From contig JBCCHB010000120.1 of assembly GCA_039028975.1 (NCBI GenBank), positions 1-53,073 on the forward strand: a DNA stretch of 53,073 nt, in the 5' to 3' direction. The notes under the pieces were generated by a model. That model was not told the DNA's origin, ran no database searches, and worked only from the letters and a program-made list of their open reading frames with translations. The first letter of the stretch is position 1. The number at the start of each line of letters is the position of its first letter. A program made the position numbers and the translations under genes. The stretch comes from JAHBNG01 sp039028975 (GTDB lineage Bacteria > Chloroflexota > Anaerolineae > Caldilineales > Caldilineaceae). Shown piece after piece: positions 26,743 through 33,585 of the stretch.

Positions 26743-27879
26743 ATGAGTGTAGAAGCCTTAAACCCTGAACTGGCACCTGTTCAGTCCGAAAAGAAAGCAT
26801 ATGTTGCCACCCAATGGCAGTTGACGTGGTGGAAGTTCCGCAAGCACAAGTTGGCCATGGTGGGCGGCATTGTGACGATTCTCATCTATCTTATTGCCCT
26901 CTTTGCTGACTTTCTGGCACCTTTTGCCACCGATGATTTTTCAGCCACCCACACCTATGCTCCACCTCAGCCGCTCCATCTCTTCGAAGAGACGCCAGAG
27001 GGTCGTCAATTCAGACCTTACGTCAACGGCTACAAAGTCGAGATCGAGCAGGAAGCGCTGCGCCGCGTCTTCCTTCTGGATGAAGAGGTTCGCCACTACG
27101 TCAAGCTCTGGGTGGAGGGGGAACCATATAAGTTATTTGGCTTCTTTGAAACCAACGTCCATCTGCTGGGTCCTGAAGATCCAGACGCACCTATGTATCT
27201 GCTCGGGGCGGACAAGATCGGACGCGATGTCTTAAGCCGCCTGCTCCACGGCACCCGCATCTCCATGTCGATTGGTCTGGTTGGTGTGGCCATTAGCTTC
27301 TTTCTGGGCATTCTGCTGGGTGGTATTTCCGGCTACTATGGTGGCGCCATCGACAACGTGATCCAGCGGCTCATCGAATTTATCCGCTCATTTCCCACCA
27401 TTCCGCTGTGGATGGGGCTAGCTGCCGCGCTACCGACAGACTGGCCTCCTCTGCGCATCTACTTTGGCATTACCATCATACTCTCCTTCATTGGCTGGAC
27501 GGGATTGGCCAGGGTGGTGCGAGGACGCTTTCTGGCCTTGCGCACCGAGGATTTTGTGATGGCTGCCCGACTAGACTGTGTGCGAGAGATGCGCATCATA
27601 TGGCGGCATATGGTCCCCTCTTTTTTGAGCCACATTATCGCCTCTCTGACGTTGGCGATTCCCAGCATGATTTTGGCAGAGACGTCGCTCAGCTTTTTGG
27701 GATTGGGGTTACGCCCGCCTGTGGTTAGCTGGGGCGTACTTTTGCAAGAAGCACAAAATATCCGCGCGGTCGCTACTGCACCGTGGTTGCTTGCCCCTGG
27801 GGTTGCCATCATCATTGCCGTGCTGGCCTTGAATTTTCTAGGGGATGGCTTGCGGGATGCCGCGGATCCATATCGGTAG
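26743..27879 (+). CDS. Oligopeptide ABC transporter permease, DppC type, with long external loop
   Basis: 378 residues. The first helix is at about 40-60 (MVGGIVTILIYLIALFADFL). The signature LLGADKIGRDVLSRLLHGTR comes only at about 145-165. The intervening external loop is therefore roughly 85-100 residues, against about 45 in the paralogue at 6868, and is charged (EEVRHYVKLWVEGEPYKLFG). The rest is standard: five helices, EAA loop EDFVMAARLDCVREMRII and closing FLGDGLRDAADPYR. The extra loop probably contacts the large binding protein encoded upstream. A 115-bp gap separates it from the DppB-type gene. Confidence 0.9.
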   Translation: MSVEALNPELAPVQSEKKAYVATQWQLTWWKFRKHKLAMVGGIVTILIYLIALFADFLAPFATDDFSATHTYAPPQPLHLFEETPEGRQFRPYVNGYKVEIEQEALRRVFLLDEEVRHYVKLWVEGEPYKLFGFFETNVHLLGPEDPDAPMYLLGADKIGRDVLSRLLHGTRISMSIGLVGVAISFFLGILLGGISGYYGGAIDNVIQRLIEFIRSFPTIPLWMGLAAALPTDWPPLRIYFGITIILSFIGWTGLARVVRGRFLALRTEDFVMAARLDCVREMRIIWRHMVPSFLSHIIASLTLAIPSMILAETSLSFLGLGLRPPVVSWGVLLQEAQNIRAVATAPWLLAPGVAIIIAVLALNFLGDGLRDAADPYR

Positions 27880-28067
27880 AACTCGTTCATCGTTAGCTAC
27901 CCTTTACCTCTGGTTGAGATTTAGGGGGGTATCCCAGTTTGGAGGCGAGAATGCATTGTACCCGGTGCGACCCGCTATTTGAAGCCGAAATCGCCAACTG
28001 GGTGCGTTGCATTCGGCACTAACCCGAATGCCCTCAAACTCAGATGCATCCGATTCAGGTATATAGA

Positions 28068-28096
28068 TTGACATGTAAACATTGTTCGGCTATTAT
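28068..28096 (+). promoter_or_regulatory. Sigma70-type promoter of the toxin-antitoxin pair
   Basis: TTGACA (28068-28073) and TATTAT (28091-28096) with a 17-bp spacer form a near-consensus promoter. It lies 46 bp before the antitoxin ATG and could also drive the two ATPase genes further downstream. Confidence 0.6.
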
Positions 28097-28130
28097 TATA
28101 CAATTAGTATACCGTTAACTGTATGATAAT
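28095..28130. promoter_or_regulatory. Palindromic operator-like site at the toxin-antitoxin promoter
   Basis: Imperfect inverted repeat starting ATTATACA and ending GTATGATAAT, immediately after the -10 box. This is the usual place for antitoxin autorepression. Function inferred. Confidence 0.4.
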
Positions 28131-28142
28131 GGAGATGTAAAT

Positions 28143-28454
28143 ATGAACATCATGCCACAGACTGAAAAAATTTCAGTCTTTAGACAAGACCAGGATTCAG
28201 TATTAGAGAAGCTAAAGGTCGGTCCCATCCTGCTCATGCAGCGTAGTAACCCAAAGTGTGTATTGGTTGACCTTGCACAATGGAACACGATGGCCACCGA
28301 ATTGCAGACCGTGAAAAGAAAGCTAGCCAAACTCGAAGGCTATCTTGAAGCAAAACAAAGCCATGCTCGAATGAAAGCTGACCCCTCCTCCACAACAACA
28401 CTAACTGAATTATGCGAGAAGTTCAATGTAGTAGAGAAGCCAGCCGTTACATAG
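28143..28454 (+). CDS. Phd/YefM-like antitoxin
   Basis: 103 residues with GGAG upstream. The N-terminal half resembles the Phd/YefM DNA-binding fold (KISVFRQDQDSVLEKLKVGP, then ILLMQRSNPKCVLVDLAQWN, equivalent to the usual 'G.VVLSRHGKPVAVLVS...W' segment). A coiled-coil-like helix follows (LQTVKRKLAKLEGYLEAKQS), with a C-terminal tail that would bind the toxin. It overlaps the next gene by 43 nt, typical of such pairs. It sits between permease and ATPase genes of a transporter operon and has its own promoter and operator-like site. Confidence 0.7.
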   Translation: MNIMPQTEKISVFRQDQDSVLEKLKVGPILLMQRSNPKCVLVDLAQWNTMATELQTVKRKLAKLEGYLEAKQSHARMKADPSSTTTLTELCEKFNVVEKPAVT

Positions 28455-28636
28455 AAGAAAATCACGATCTTATTCCTGATGTTTGGGTTATCTTGTTTGA
28501 GTTACGGGACGCGAATCAACCTCTTGGAGAACACTATGGGGATTATTACCTTCTAGAGACGATGGGACACTGGATTTATTATAATTGGGTATCTGAAGAA
28601 GTTAAAGAGGTGGTAGCCATAAAACCGTTGCCCTGA
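28412..28636 (+). CDS. RelE/ParE-like small toxin
   Basis: 74 residues, ATG inside the antitoxin gene. The sequence has the beta-rich RelE-superfamily look: REASRYIEENHDLI, then VWVILFELRDANQPLGEHYG, YYLLETMGHWIYYNWVS and EVVAIKPL. It is slightly shorter than typical RelE (about 85-95 residues), with a reduced N-terminal helix. RelE-type toxins cut mRNA on the ribosome and ParE-type toxins poison gyrase; which applies cannot be told here. Confidence 0.6.
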   Translation: MREVQCSREASRYIEENHDLIPDVWVILFELRDANQPLGEHYGDYYLLETMGHWIYYNWVSEEVKEVVAIKPLP

Positions 28637-28651
28637 AAGTAACCATCTCCT

Positions 28652-29686
28652 ATGTCAACCCAAAACGATTTATTAATTGAACTAAAAGGCCTAAAAACCC
28701 ACTTCTTCCTAGACGAGGGTATTGTCAAGGCGGTAGATGGTGTGGACTTTGATATCTACCGCAACCGCACTCTCTGCGTTGTGGGCGAAAGCGGCTGTGG
28801 CAAAAGCGTGACGGCTCGTTCCATCATGCAGATTGTGGATCCACCTGGCCGAATCGTGGAGGGGAATATTCTGTTTCATCGCCGTTCAGATGGAAGCAGC
28901 CAATCGACGAGTGGGGCGCAAACTGAGGTAATTGATTTGGCGGCCTTAAAACCGCGCAGTCGAGCAGCCCGCCAGATCCGCGGCAAAGATATTGCCATGA
29001 TCTTTCAGGAACCAATGACGTCCCTTAGCCCCATCCATACGGTAGGTGACCAGATCTCTGAAGTGATCACCCTCCATCTCTCCCTCTCCAAAGAAGCGGC
29101 CAAAACCCTGACCATTGATCTATTGGATAGGGTCGGTATTCCTAGGCCAGCAGAGCGCTTCGACACCTACCCATTTCAACTGAGCGGTGGCATGAGGCAG
29201 CGGGTGATGATCGCCATGGCCCTTGCGTGCAACCCCAGCCTGCTGATTGCGGACGAGCCAACCACCGCCGTCGACGTGACGACCCAGGCCCAGATTCTAG
29301 AACTGCTTCAGGAATTGCAGGAAGAATTTGGCATGGGCATATTGCTCATTACCCACGATTTGGGCGTAGTGGCCGAAATGGCTGACGATGTGGTGGTCAT
29401 GTACTTAGGACGGGTTGCAGAGCGGGGGGATGTAGATAGCATCTTCCATGATCCCAAGCATCCCTACACCAAAGCCCTTTTGCAGTCGATTCCCAAGCTC
29501 GATTTTGATGAAGAGGAGCGGCTCAATTCCATACGGGGTATGGTACCCGATCCCTTTGATCGCCCCATTGGTTGCCCCTTTGGCACTCGGTGCGATGACT
29601 TTATTAGTGGGCGTTGCGACCAGACCATGCCCCTGCGCACTCAGCTCAACCCACAGCGAGAGGTTCGTTGTTTTCTCTATGAATAA
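28652..29686 (+). CDS. Oligopeptide ABC transporter ATP-binding protein, DppD type
   Basis: 344 residues. Walker A is GESGCGKSVTAR (about residue 48), Q-loop MIFQEPMTSLSP, signature LSGGMRQRVMIAMA, Walker B LLIADEPTTAVD and the switch His in LLITHDLGVV. The C-terminal OppD/DppD extension is present (HPYTKALLQSIP, GCPFGTRC). It energises the permeases at 25638-27879, from which it is separated by the toxin-antitoxin pair, and perhaps also the ATPase-less transporter at 4320-7734. It overlaps the next ATPase by 8 nt. Confidence 0.94.
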   Translation: MSTQNDLLIELKGLKTHFFLDEGIVKAVDGVDFDIYRNRTLCVVGESGCGKSVTARSIMQIVDPPGRIVEGNILFHRRSDGSSQSTSGAQTEVIDLAALKPRSRAARQIRGKDIAMIFQEPMTSLSPIHTVGDQISEVITLHLSLSKEAAKTLTIDLLDRVGIPRPAERFDTYPFQLSGGMRQRVMIAMALACNPSLLIADEPTTAVDVTTQAQILELLQELQEEFGMGILLITHDLGVVAEMADDVVVMYLGRVAERGDVDSIFHDPKHPYTKALLQSIPKLDFDEEERLNSIRGMVPDPFDRPIGCPFGTRCDDFISGRCDQTMPLRTQLNPQREVRCFLYE

Positions 29687-30695
29687 GCCCCTCTTGGAAA
29701 TCAAAAATCTCAAGATGCACTTCCCCATCCAGGCTGGCTTTTTTCGGCGCACGGTGGGGTATGTGCGTGCGGTTGATGACGTGAGCTTAACCATTCAACA
29801 GGGAGAGACGCTGGGGCTGGTGGGTGAAAGCGGCTGCGGCAAGACCACCACCGGGCGCTGCGTTCTGCGGGCCTATGAGCCGACTTCGGGCCAAATTCTC
29901 TACCAAGCGGATGATGGAGCAACTGTTGATCTGTCCGATCTGTCTACCCAAGAGTTGGTGCCCTATCGTCAACAGATTCGCATGATCTTTCAGGATCCCT
30001 ACTCATCTTTGAATCCTCGCCTACCTGTCCTGGAATTGGTTGGTGAGCCACTCAAAGTGAACCGGGGCATGAAGGGAAAAGCCCTGGAAGATCGGGTGGC
30101 CGAACTATTGAACTTGGCCGGTCTGCGCCCTGAATATATGCGACGCTATCCCCATGCTTTTAGTGGTGGAGAACGTCAGCGCATTGGAATTGCCCGAGCA
30201 TTGGCGCTTGACCCCCGCCTCGTAGTGGCTGATGAGGCCGTCTCTGCATTAGACGTTTCAGTGCGCGCCCAGATCCTGAACCTCCTCAAAGATCTACAGG
30301 CGAGATTTCAGCTCACCTATCTCTTTGTTTCCCACGATCTTAGCGTCATTAAGTACATCTGTGACCGGGTGGCCGTCATGTATGTAGGTAAAATTGTGGA
30401 AATTGCTCCGACCAAAGAGCTATTTCTACGTCCCCAGCATCCGTACACAGAGGCGCTGCTTTCCGCTGTCCCCAACCCGGATCCGCGCCGCCGCTCACAA
30501 CGAATCGTCCTAGAGGGGGATGTGCCAGATCCGGCCAGTCCACCGACGGGCTGTTATTTCCATCCTCGCTGCCAATACGCCCAAACGCGTTGTGCCAACG
30601 AGGCACCCGAACTACGCTCGATAGGTGAGCAGCACTTCGTGTCTTGTCACTTTGCAGAGGAGCTATCATTAGAGGGAATTGGCCGTGGGGGATGA
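29679..30695 (+). CDS. Oligopeptide ABC transporter ATP-binding protein, DppF type
   Basis: 338 residues from the ATG at 29679, which overlaps the end of the DppD-type gene. A longer frame upstream (to 29448) only runs through the neighbour. Walker A is GESGCGKTTTGR, Q-loop MIFQDPYSSLNPR, signature SGGERQRIGIARAL, Walker B LVVADEAVSALD and switch FVSHDLSVI. The C-terminal extension HPYTEALLSAVPNPDP and Cys-containing tail are typical of DppF. It pairs with DppD as the two-subunit motor. Confidence 0.94.
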   Translation: MNKPLLEIKNLKMHFPIQAGFFRRTVGYVRAVDDVSLTIQQGETLGLVGESGCGKTTTGRCVLRAYEPTSGQILYQADDGATVDLSDLSTQELVPYRQQIRMIFQDPYSSLNPRLPVLELVGEPLKVNRGMKGKALEDRVAELLNLAGLRPEYMRRYPHAFSGGERQRIGIARALALDPRLVVADEAVSALDVSVRAQILNLLKDLQARFQLTYLFVSHDLSVIKYICDRVAVMYVGKIVEIAPTKELFLRPQHPYTEALLSAVPNPDPRRRSQRIVLEGDVPDPASPPTGCYFHPRCQYAQTRCANEAPELRSIGEQHFVSCHFAEELSLEGIGRGG

Positions 30696-30792
30696 ACAAC
30701 GAATCCAGAATCAGTAGATCGCAATGTCACTCCGAAGCACCGAAGAGTCTCTCATTGCCGTTGCGCTTGGCTACAGATGCAACACATCCTCT

Positions 30793-31272
30793 GTCCTGCA
30801 AATAACAAAGATGAAAAGATTAGAAAGATGAAATCTGTGAAATCTTCTACTCTTTGTTTGTTTTCATCTTCCGTGGCGCGTCTCGATGTATGAATGTCTG
30901 GCCTGCAAGTAACAAAGATGACAAGATTACAAAGATAAAAATCTGTGAAATCTTCTACTCTTTGTTTGTTTTCATCTTCCGTGGCGCGTCTCGATGTATG
31001 AATGCCTGGCCTGCAAGTAACAAAGATGACAAGATTACAAAGATAAAAATCTGTGAAATCTTCTAATCTTTGTTTGTTTTCATCTTCCGTGGCGCGTCTC
31101 GATATATGAATGCCTGTCCTATAAATAACAAAGATGACAAGATTACAAAGATGAGAATCTGTGAAATCTTCTACTCTTTGTTTGTTTTCATCTTCCGTGG
31201 CGCGTCTCGATGTATGAATGCCTGTCCTGCAAATAACAAAGATGACAAGATTAGAAAGATTAAGAATCTGTT
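30793..31272. repeat. 108-bp tandem repeat, four units plus a partial fifth
   Basis: Unit boundaries fall at 30793, 30901, 31009, 31117 and 31225, an exact 108-bp period. Each unit begins (T/G)CCTGCAA(A/G)TAAC and contains AACAAAGATGACAAGATTA, AATCTGTGAAATCTTCTA, TTTGTTTGTTTTCATCTTCC and GTGGCGCGTCTCGATG. The A/G-rich and T/C-rich parts are complementary, so each unit can fold. 108 is a multiple of three and the plus strand reads as 36-residue periods, but there is no ribosome binding site and one unit has a stop, so coding is unlikely. Confidence 0.92.
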
Positions 31273-31335
31273 ATCAATCATCAGCCGTACCATTACAAAA
31301 TCCGGTTTTCTGAGGAATAGTGGGGTGGAGTTACC

Positions 31336-31403
31336 GTAGCCCGTCCTTTTAGGGCGGGGGGCACCCGATGTAACGGAGTTCCCGCCCTAAAAGGACGGGC
31401 TAC
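31336..31403. repeat. Perfect 23-bp inverted repeat (long GC-rich hairpin)
   Basis: The arm at 31336-31358 starts GTAGCCCGTCC and is exactly complementary to 31381-31403, with a 22-nt loop. It lies between the transporter operon and the FAH gene. It could end transcription or be an extragenic palindromic element; no T-run follows. Confidence 0.8.
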
Positions 31404-31475
31404 AACATTGCCGTGTCTTGGTCTTACCCCACAAAAGCTCAGACAACCCAAAATCCACGACAAAGGAATAGATGA

Positions 31476-32315
31476 ATGAGACTACTTCTTTTTGATGACT
31501 ACAAACTGGGCGTTTGGACTGGCGAACAGGTACTGGATGTGTCCGCGTCCGTTGCGGACTTGGGCTACCATTCCCCTCAAGAGATGATGCGCATGCTCAT
31601 TGAGGATTGGGCAACGATTGAGCCTCGCATCCAAGATGCCGCTGCCTCTGCACCGGGCGTCTCTTTGGCAGATGTAACCTGCTGTGCTCCCTTGCCAAGA
31701 CCAGGACAACTCGTCTGCTTGGCGGGCAACTTTCTGGAGCCGCAGAAACCTGAGCGCGGCGAATTTAATGCCTTCCTCAAATCACCCAACTCGGTGATTG
31801 GACACGGTGGAACGGTTACGCTCCCAGACACCGACGCCAGCTTCTTCCACTTTGAGCCAGAGTTGGCCCTAGTCATTGGCAAACGGGCCAGCCACCTCTC
31901 TGAAGACGAGGCGCTGGACCATGTATTCGGCTATACCCAGTTCATGGATGTCTCGGCACGTGGGCTTCCGGGCGGCTTCTTCTTGGGCAAATCTTGGCAC
32001 ACCTTTGGACCTATGGGACCACTACTGGTGACTCGCAACGAAATCGCCAATGCCAACGATCTGGGCATACGCCTGTGGGTTGATGATGAACTGCGGCACG
32101 ATATCTCTACTCGAGATATGGATCGCCATATTCCAGAACTTTTGGTGGAGGTCACCAAAGTATTAACGCTGGAGCCTGGGGATGTTGTCTCCACAGGAAC
32201 CCACCATTTTGGCCTAAAACCTGTGCAGGATGGTGAGTCGATTCGGCTAGAAATTGATGAATTAGGGCCAGCATTGGTTGTGCAGTGCGCCGATCCGTCG
32301 GGGCGTTCTTGGTAA
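31476..32315 (+). CDS. Fumarylacetoacetate hydrolase (FAH) family protein
   Basis: 279 residues with AAAGGA upstream of ATG. The N-terminal domain covers about 1-70, then the FAH fold: PRPGQLVCLAGNF, SPNSVIGHGGTVTLPDTDAS, HFEPELALVIGKRA (metal-binding Glu residues), YTQFMDVSARG, GKSWHTFGPMGP and EPGDVVSTGTHHFG. FAH-family proteins cleave, decarboxylate or hydrate 2-oxo acids from aromatic or sugar-acid breakdown. The substrate is not given by sequence. It stands alone, between repeat-rich gaps. Confidence 0.88.
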   Translation: MRLLLFDDYKLGVWTGEQVLDVSASVADLGYHSPQEMMRMLIEDWATIEPRIQDAAASAPGVSLADVTCCAPLPRPGQLVCLAGNFLEPQKPERGEFNAFLKSPNSVIGHGGTVTLPDTDASFFHFEPELALVIGKRASHLSEDEALDHVFGYTQFMDVSARGLPGGFFLGKSWHTFGPMGPLLVTRNEIANANDLGIRLWVDDELRHDISTRDMDRHIPELLVEVTKVLTLEPGDVVSTGTHHFGLKPVQDGESIRLEIDELGPALVVQCADPSGRSW

Positions 32316-32352
32316 CCTTCTCAAAATTGAACCTCAAACGAAAATGATTATT

Positions 32353-32416
32353 CATCCACGTATTGAAAAGAGGCCAGAGAGGACTTTTCTGCGTGATCTT
32401 TTCAATACGTGGGATG
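32353..32416. repeat. Inverted repeat downstream of the FAH gene
   Basis: CATCCACGTATTGAAAAGA at 32353-32371 pairs with the reverse complement at 32397-32416 (one extra G), with a 25-nt loop. It lies 38 bp after the FAH stop and could serve as a transcription end. Confidence 0.65.
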
Positions 32417-32433
32417 CAAAAAACTGAACTCAA

Positions 32434-32520
32434 CTATACTCAGCTCCGTTTGAAAACGGGTGTTTAGTTACTCTAATAGAGCTTTGGAAAACACCTGTTT
32501 TCAAGACGACCGCAGTATAG
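32434..32520. repeat. Dispersed hairpin element, full copy
   Basis: 87 bp, starting CTATACTCAGCTCCG and ending GACGACCGCAGTATAG. The inner arms TTTGAAAACGGGTGTTT and AAAACACCTGTTTTCAA pair. The central loop contains CTCTAATAGAG, itself a small palindrome. Same family as 43738-43824 and 49689-49776. Confidence 0.85.
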
Positions 32521-32648
32521 AATGATTTTCCCTCTTGAGATTTTAGACAGGCTATAGCAAAAGCACACTTATTCCGGCCTCATGCATACCTCGTATAGAC
32601 CTCATGTATACCTCCTAACTTTCGCTACTCTGAGTTGACAGCTGTCCA

Positions 32649-32741
32649 ATATATACTTAGCTCTGTCTTAGATGAGAATAATCTATTCGGCTGAACTGCT
32701 ATTAAATGATTCTCATCTAAGACCAACCGCAGTATATATAT
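32649..32741. repeat. Dispersed hairpin element, copy with different stem
   Basis: Ends match the family (TATACTTAGCTCTG on the left, CCAACCGCAGTATA on the right), but the inner stem is TCTTAGATGAGAAT pairing with ATTCTCATCTAAGA, unrelated to the TTTGAAAACAGG stem of the other copies. The right end is followed by two extra copies of TATATATCAACCGCAG. Confidence 0.7.
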
Positions 32742-32814
32742 CAACCGCAGTATATATATCAACCGCAGCAAATGTTGGAGACGATAGCACCCTTCTTGAT
32801 GCTATACCAATACT

Positions 32815-32867
32815 GCGGACGTTTTGTGGACGTTCTACGGACGCTTTTGCGGACGTTTAGCGGACAG
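32815..32867. repeat. Degenerate GGACGTTT array
   Basis: Five imperfect 11-12-bp units of the form (G/T/C)GGACGTTT(N)3-4 in a row (GCGGACGTTTTG, TGGACGTTCTAC, GGACGCTTTTGC and so on). No function assigned. Confidence 0.6.
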
Positions 32868-33125
32868 GCTGGGGATATTCTTGAACTAGCAACCTGTCGG
32901 AGAGAAACTCGTCGATTGCTACACTATATATAGTAGTTTTCGCAATTTTGACTATATACAGGTGTCACCTTACTGAATTGTAAGCTAAGTTTTGCTTAAT
33001 TCAAATTGTGCATAAGCTCGCCTACTGTATAGCGGGCCATATTCACGATTACATACTATATGTGTAAACTTTTACTCCGACAAGCTGCTAGAACTAACAA
33101 ATAATATTAACTATAGGAGAGCATA

Positions 33126-33302
33126 ATGGCAGATAATAGCGTCGTTGTACGAATCAATAATGCAACTTCACCCAACGTTCGGATTTCTTGGCTTTCCCCT
33201 ACTGGTCAGAAATGGTTCACTTTAAGAAAGGACCACTATACGGACATCGAGGTACAAAAGGGCAGGGCAGGTAATTTCTTAATTCAAGTTGTTGAAGAAT
33301 AA
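33126..33302 (+). CDS. Small protein of unknown function, 58 aa
   Basis: ATG at 33126 preceded by AGGAGAGCATA, an AGGAG site at good spacing, and a TAA at 33300-33302. The product starts MADNSVVVRINNATSPNVRI and ends NFLIQVVEE. It is acidic/neutral, beta-strand-like, with no signal peptide, membrane helix or known motif. It stands alone, downstream of a repeat-rich gap and convergent with the ELWxxDGT gene. The clean ribosome binding site is the main support. Confidence 0.5.
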   Translation: MADNSVVVRINNATSPNVRISWLSPTGQKWFTLRKDHYTDIEVQKGRAGNFLIQVVEE

Positions 33303-33585
33303 AGGCTAACGATTCTTTGCCAAGCCAAGAATGTTCGCTTTTATGTAGAGAAGATGCCAGCATCATTGATGCTGGCATTTGTGATCTGTATGGATCATAT
33401 AGATGACCAGAAAATTTCTGCCCTGAACATGCCATGTTCCCCTTAGGTACATTACTGGCATAAAGGGCTGCGTTAGAGCAGGCTGGTGCGGGAAACCCGC
33501 GTTTCTTAGTAGCTGCCAAAGAGCCGAACAACTTGCTTATGAGAATGGTAAGAAAGACCCAGGAGCCTGCAGCAACATGCAGCGG

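Larger units (their letters stand above)
32316..33125. other. 810-bp gap packed with repeats; no gene seen
   Basis: Holds, in order, the inverted repeat at 32353-32416, two members of the dispersed hairpin family (32434-32520 and 32649-32741), two direct repeats of TATATATCAACCGCAG (to 32768), a degenerate GGACGTTT array (32815-32867) and AT-rich DNA before the 58-aa gene. No coding region is supported. Confidence 0.6.

Noticed and set aside
30793..31272. CRISPR array
   Set aside because: Units are contiguous 108-bp repeats with no unique spacers and no cas genes nearby.
30793..31339. Reading the 108-bp array as a repeat-protein gene
   Set aside because: No ribosome binding site, a stop in one unit, and the complementary tracts point to DNA or RNA structure.
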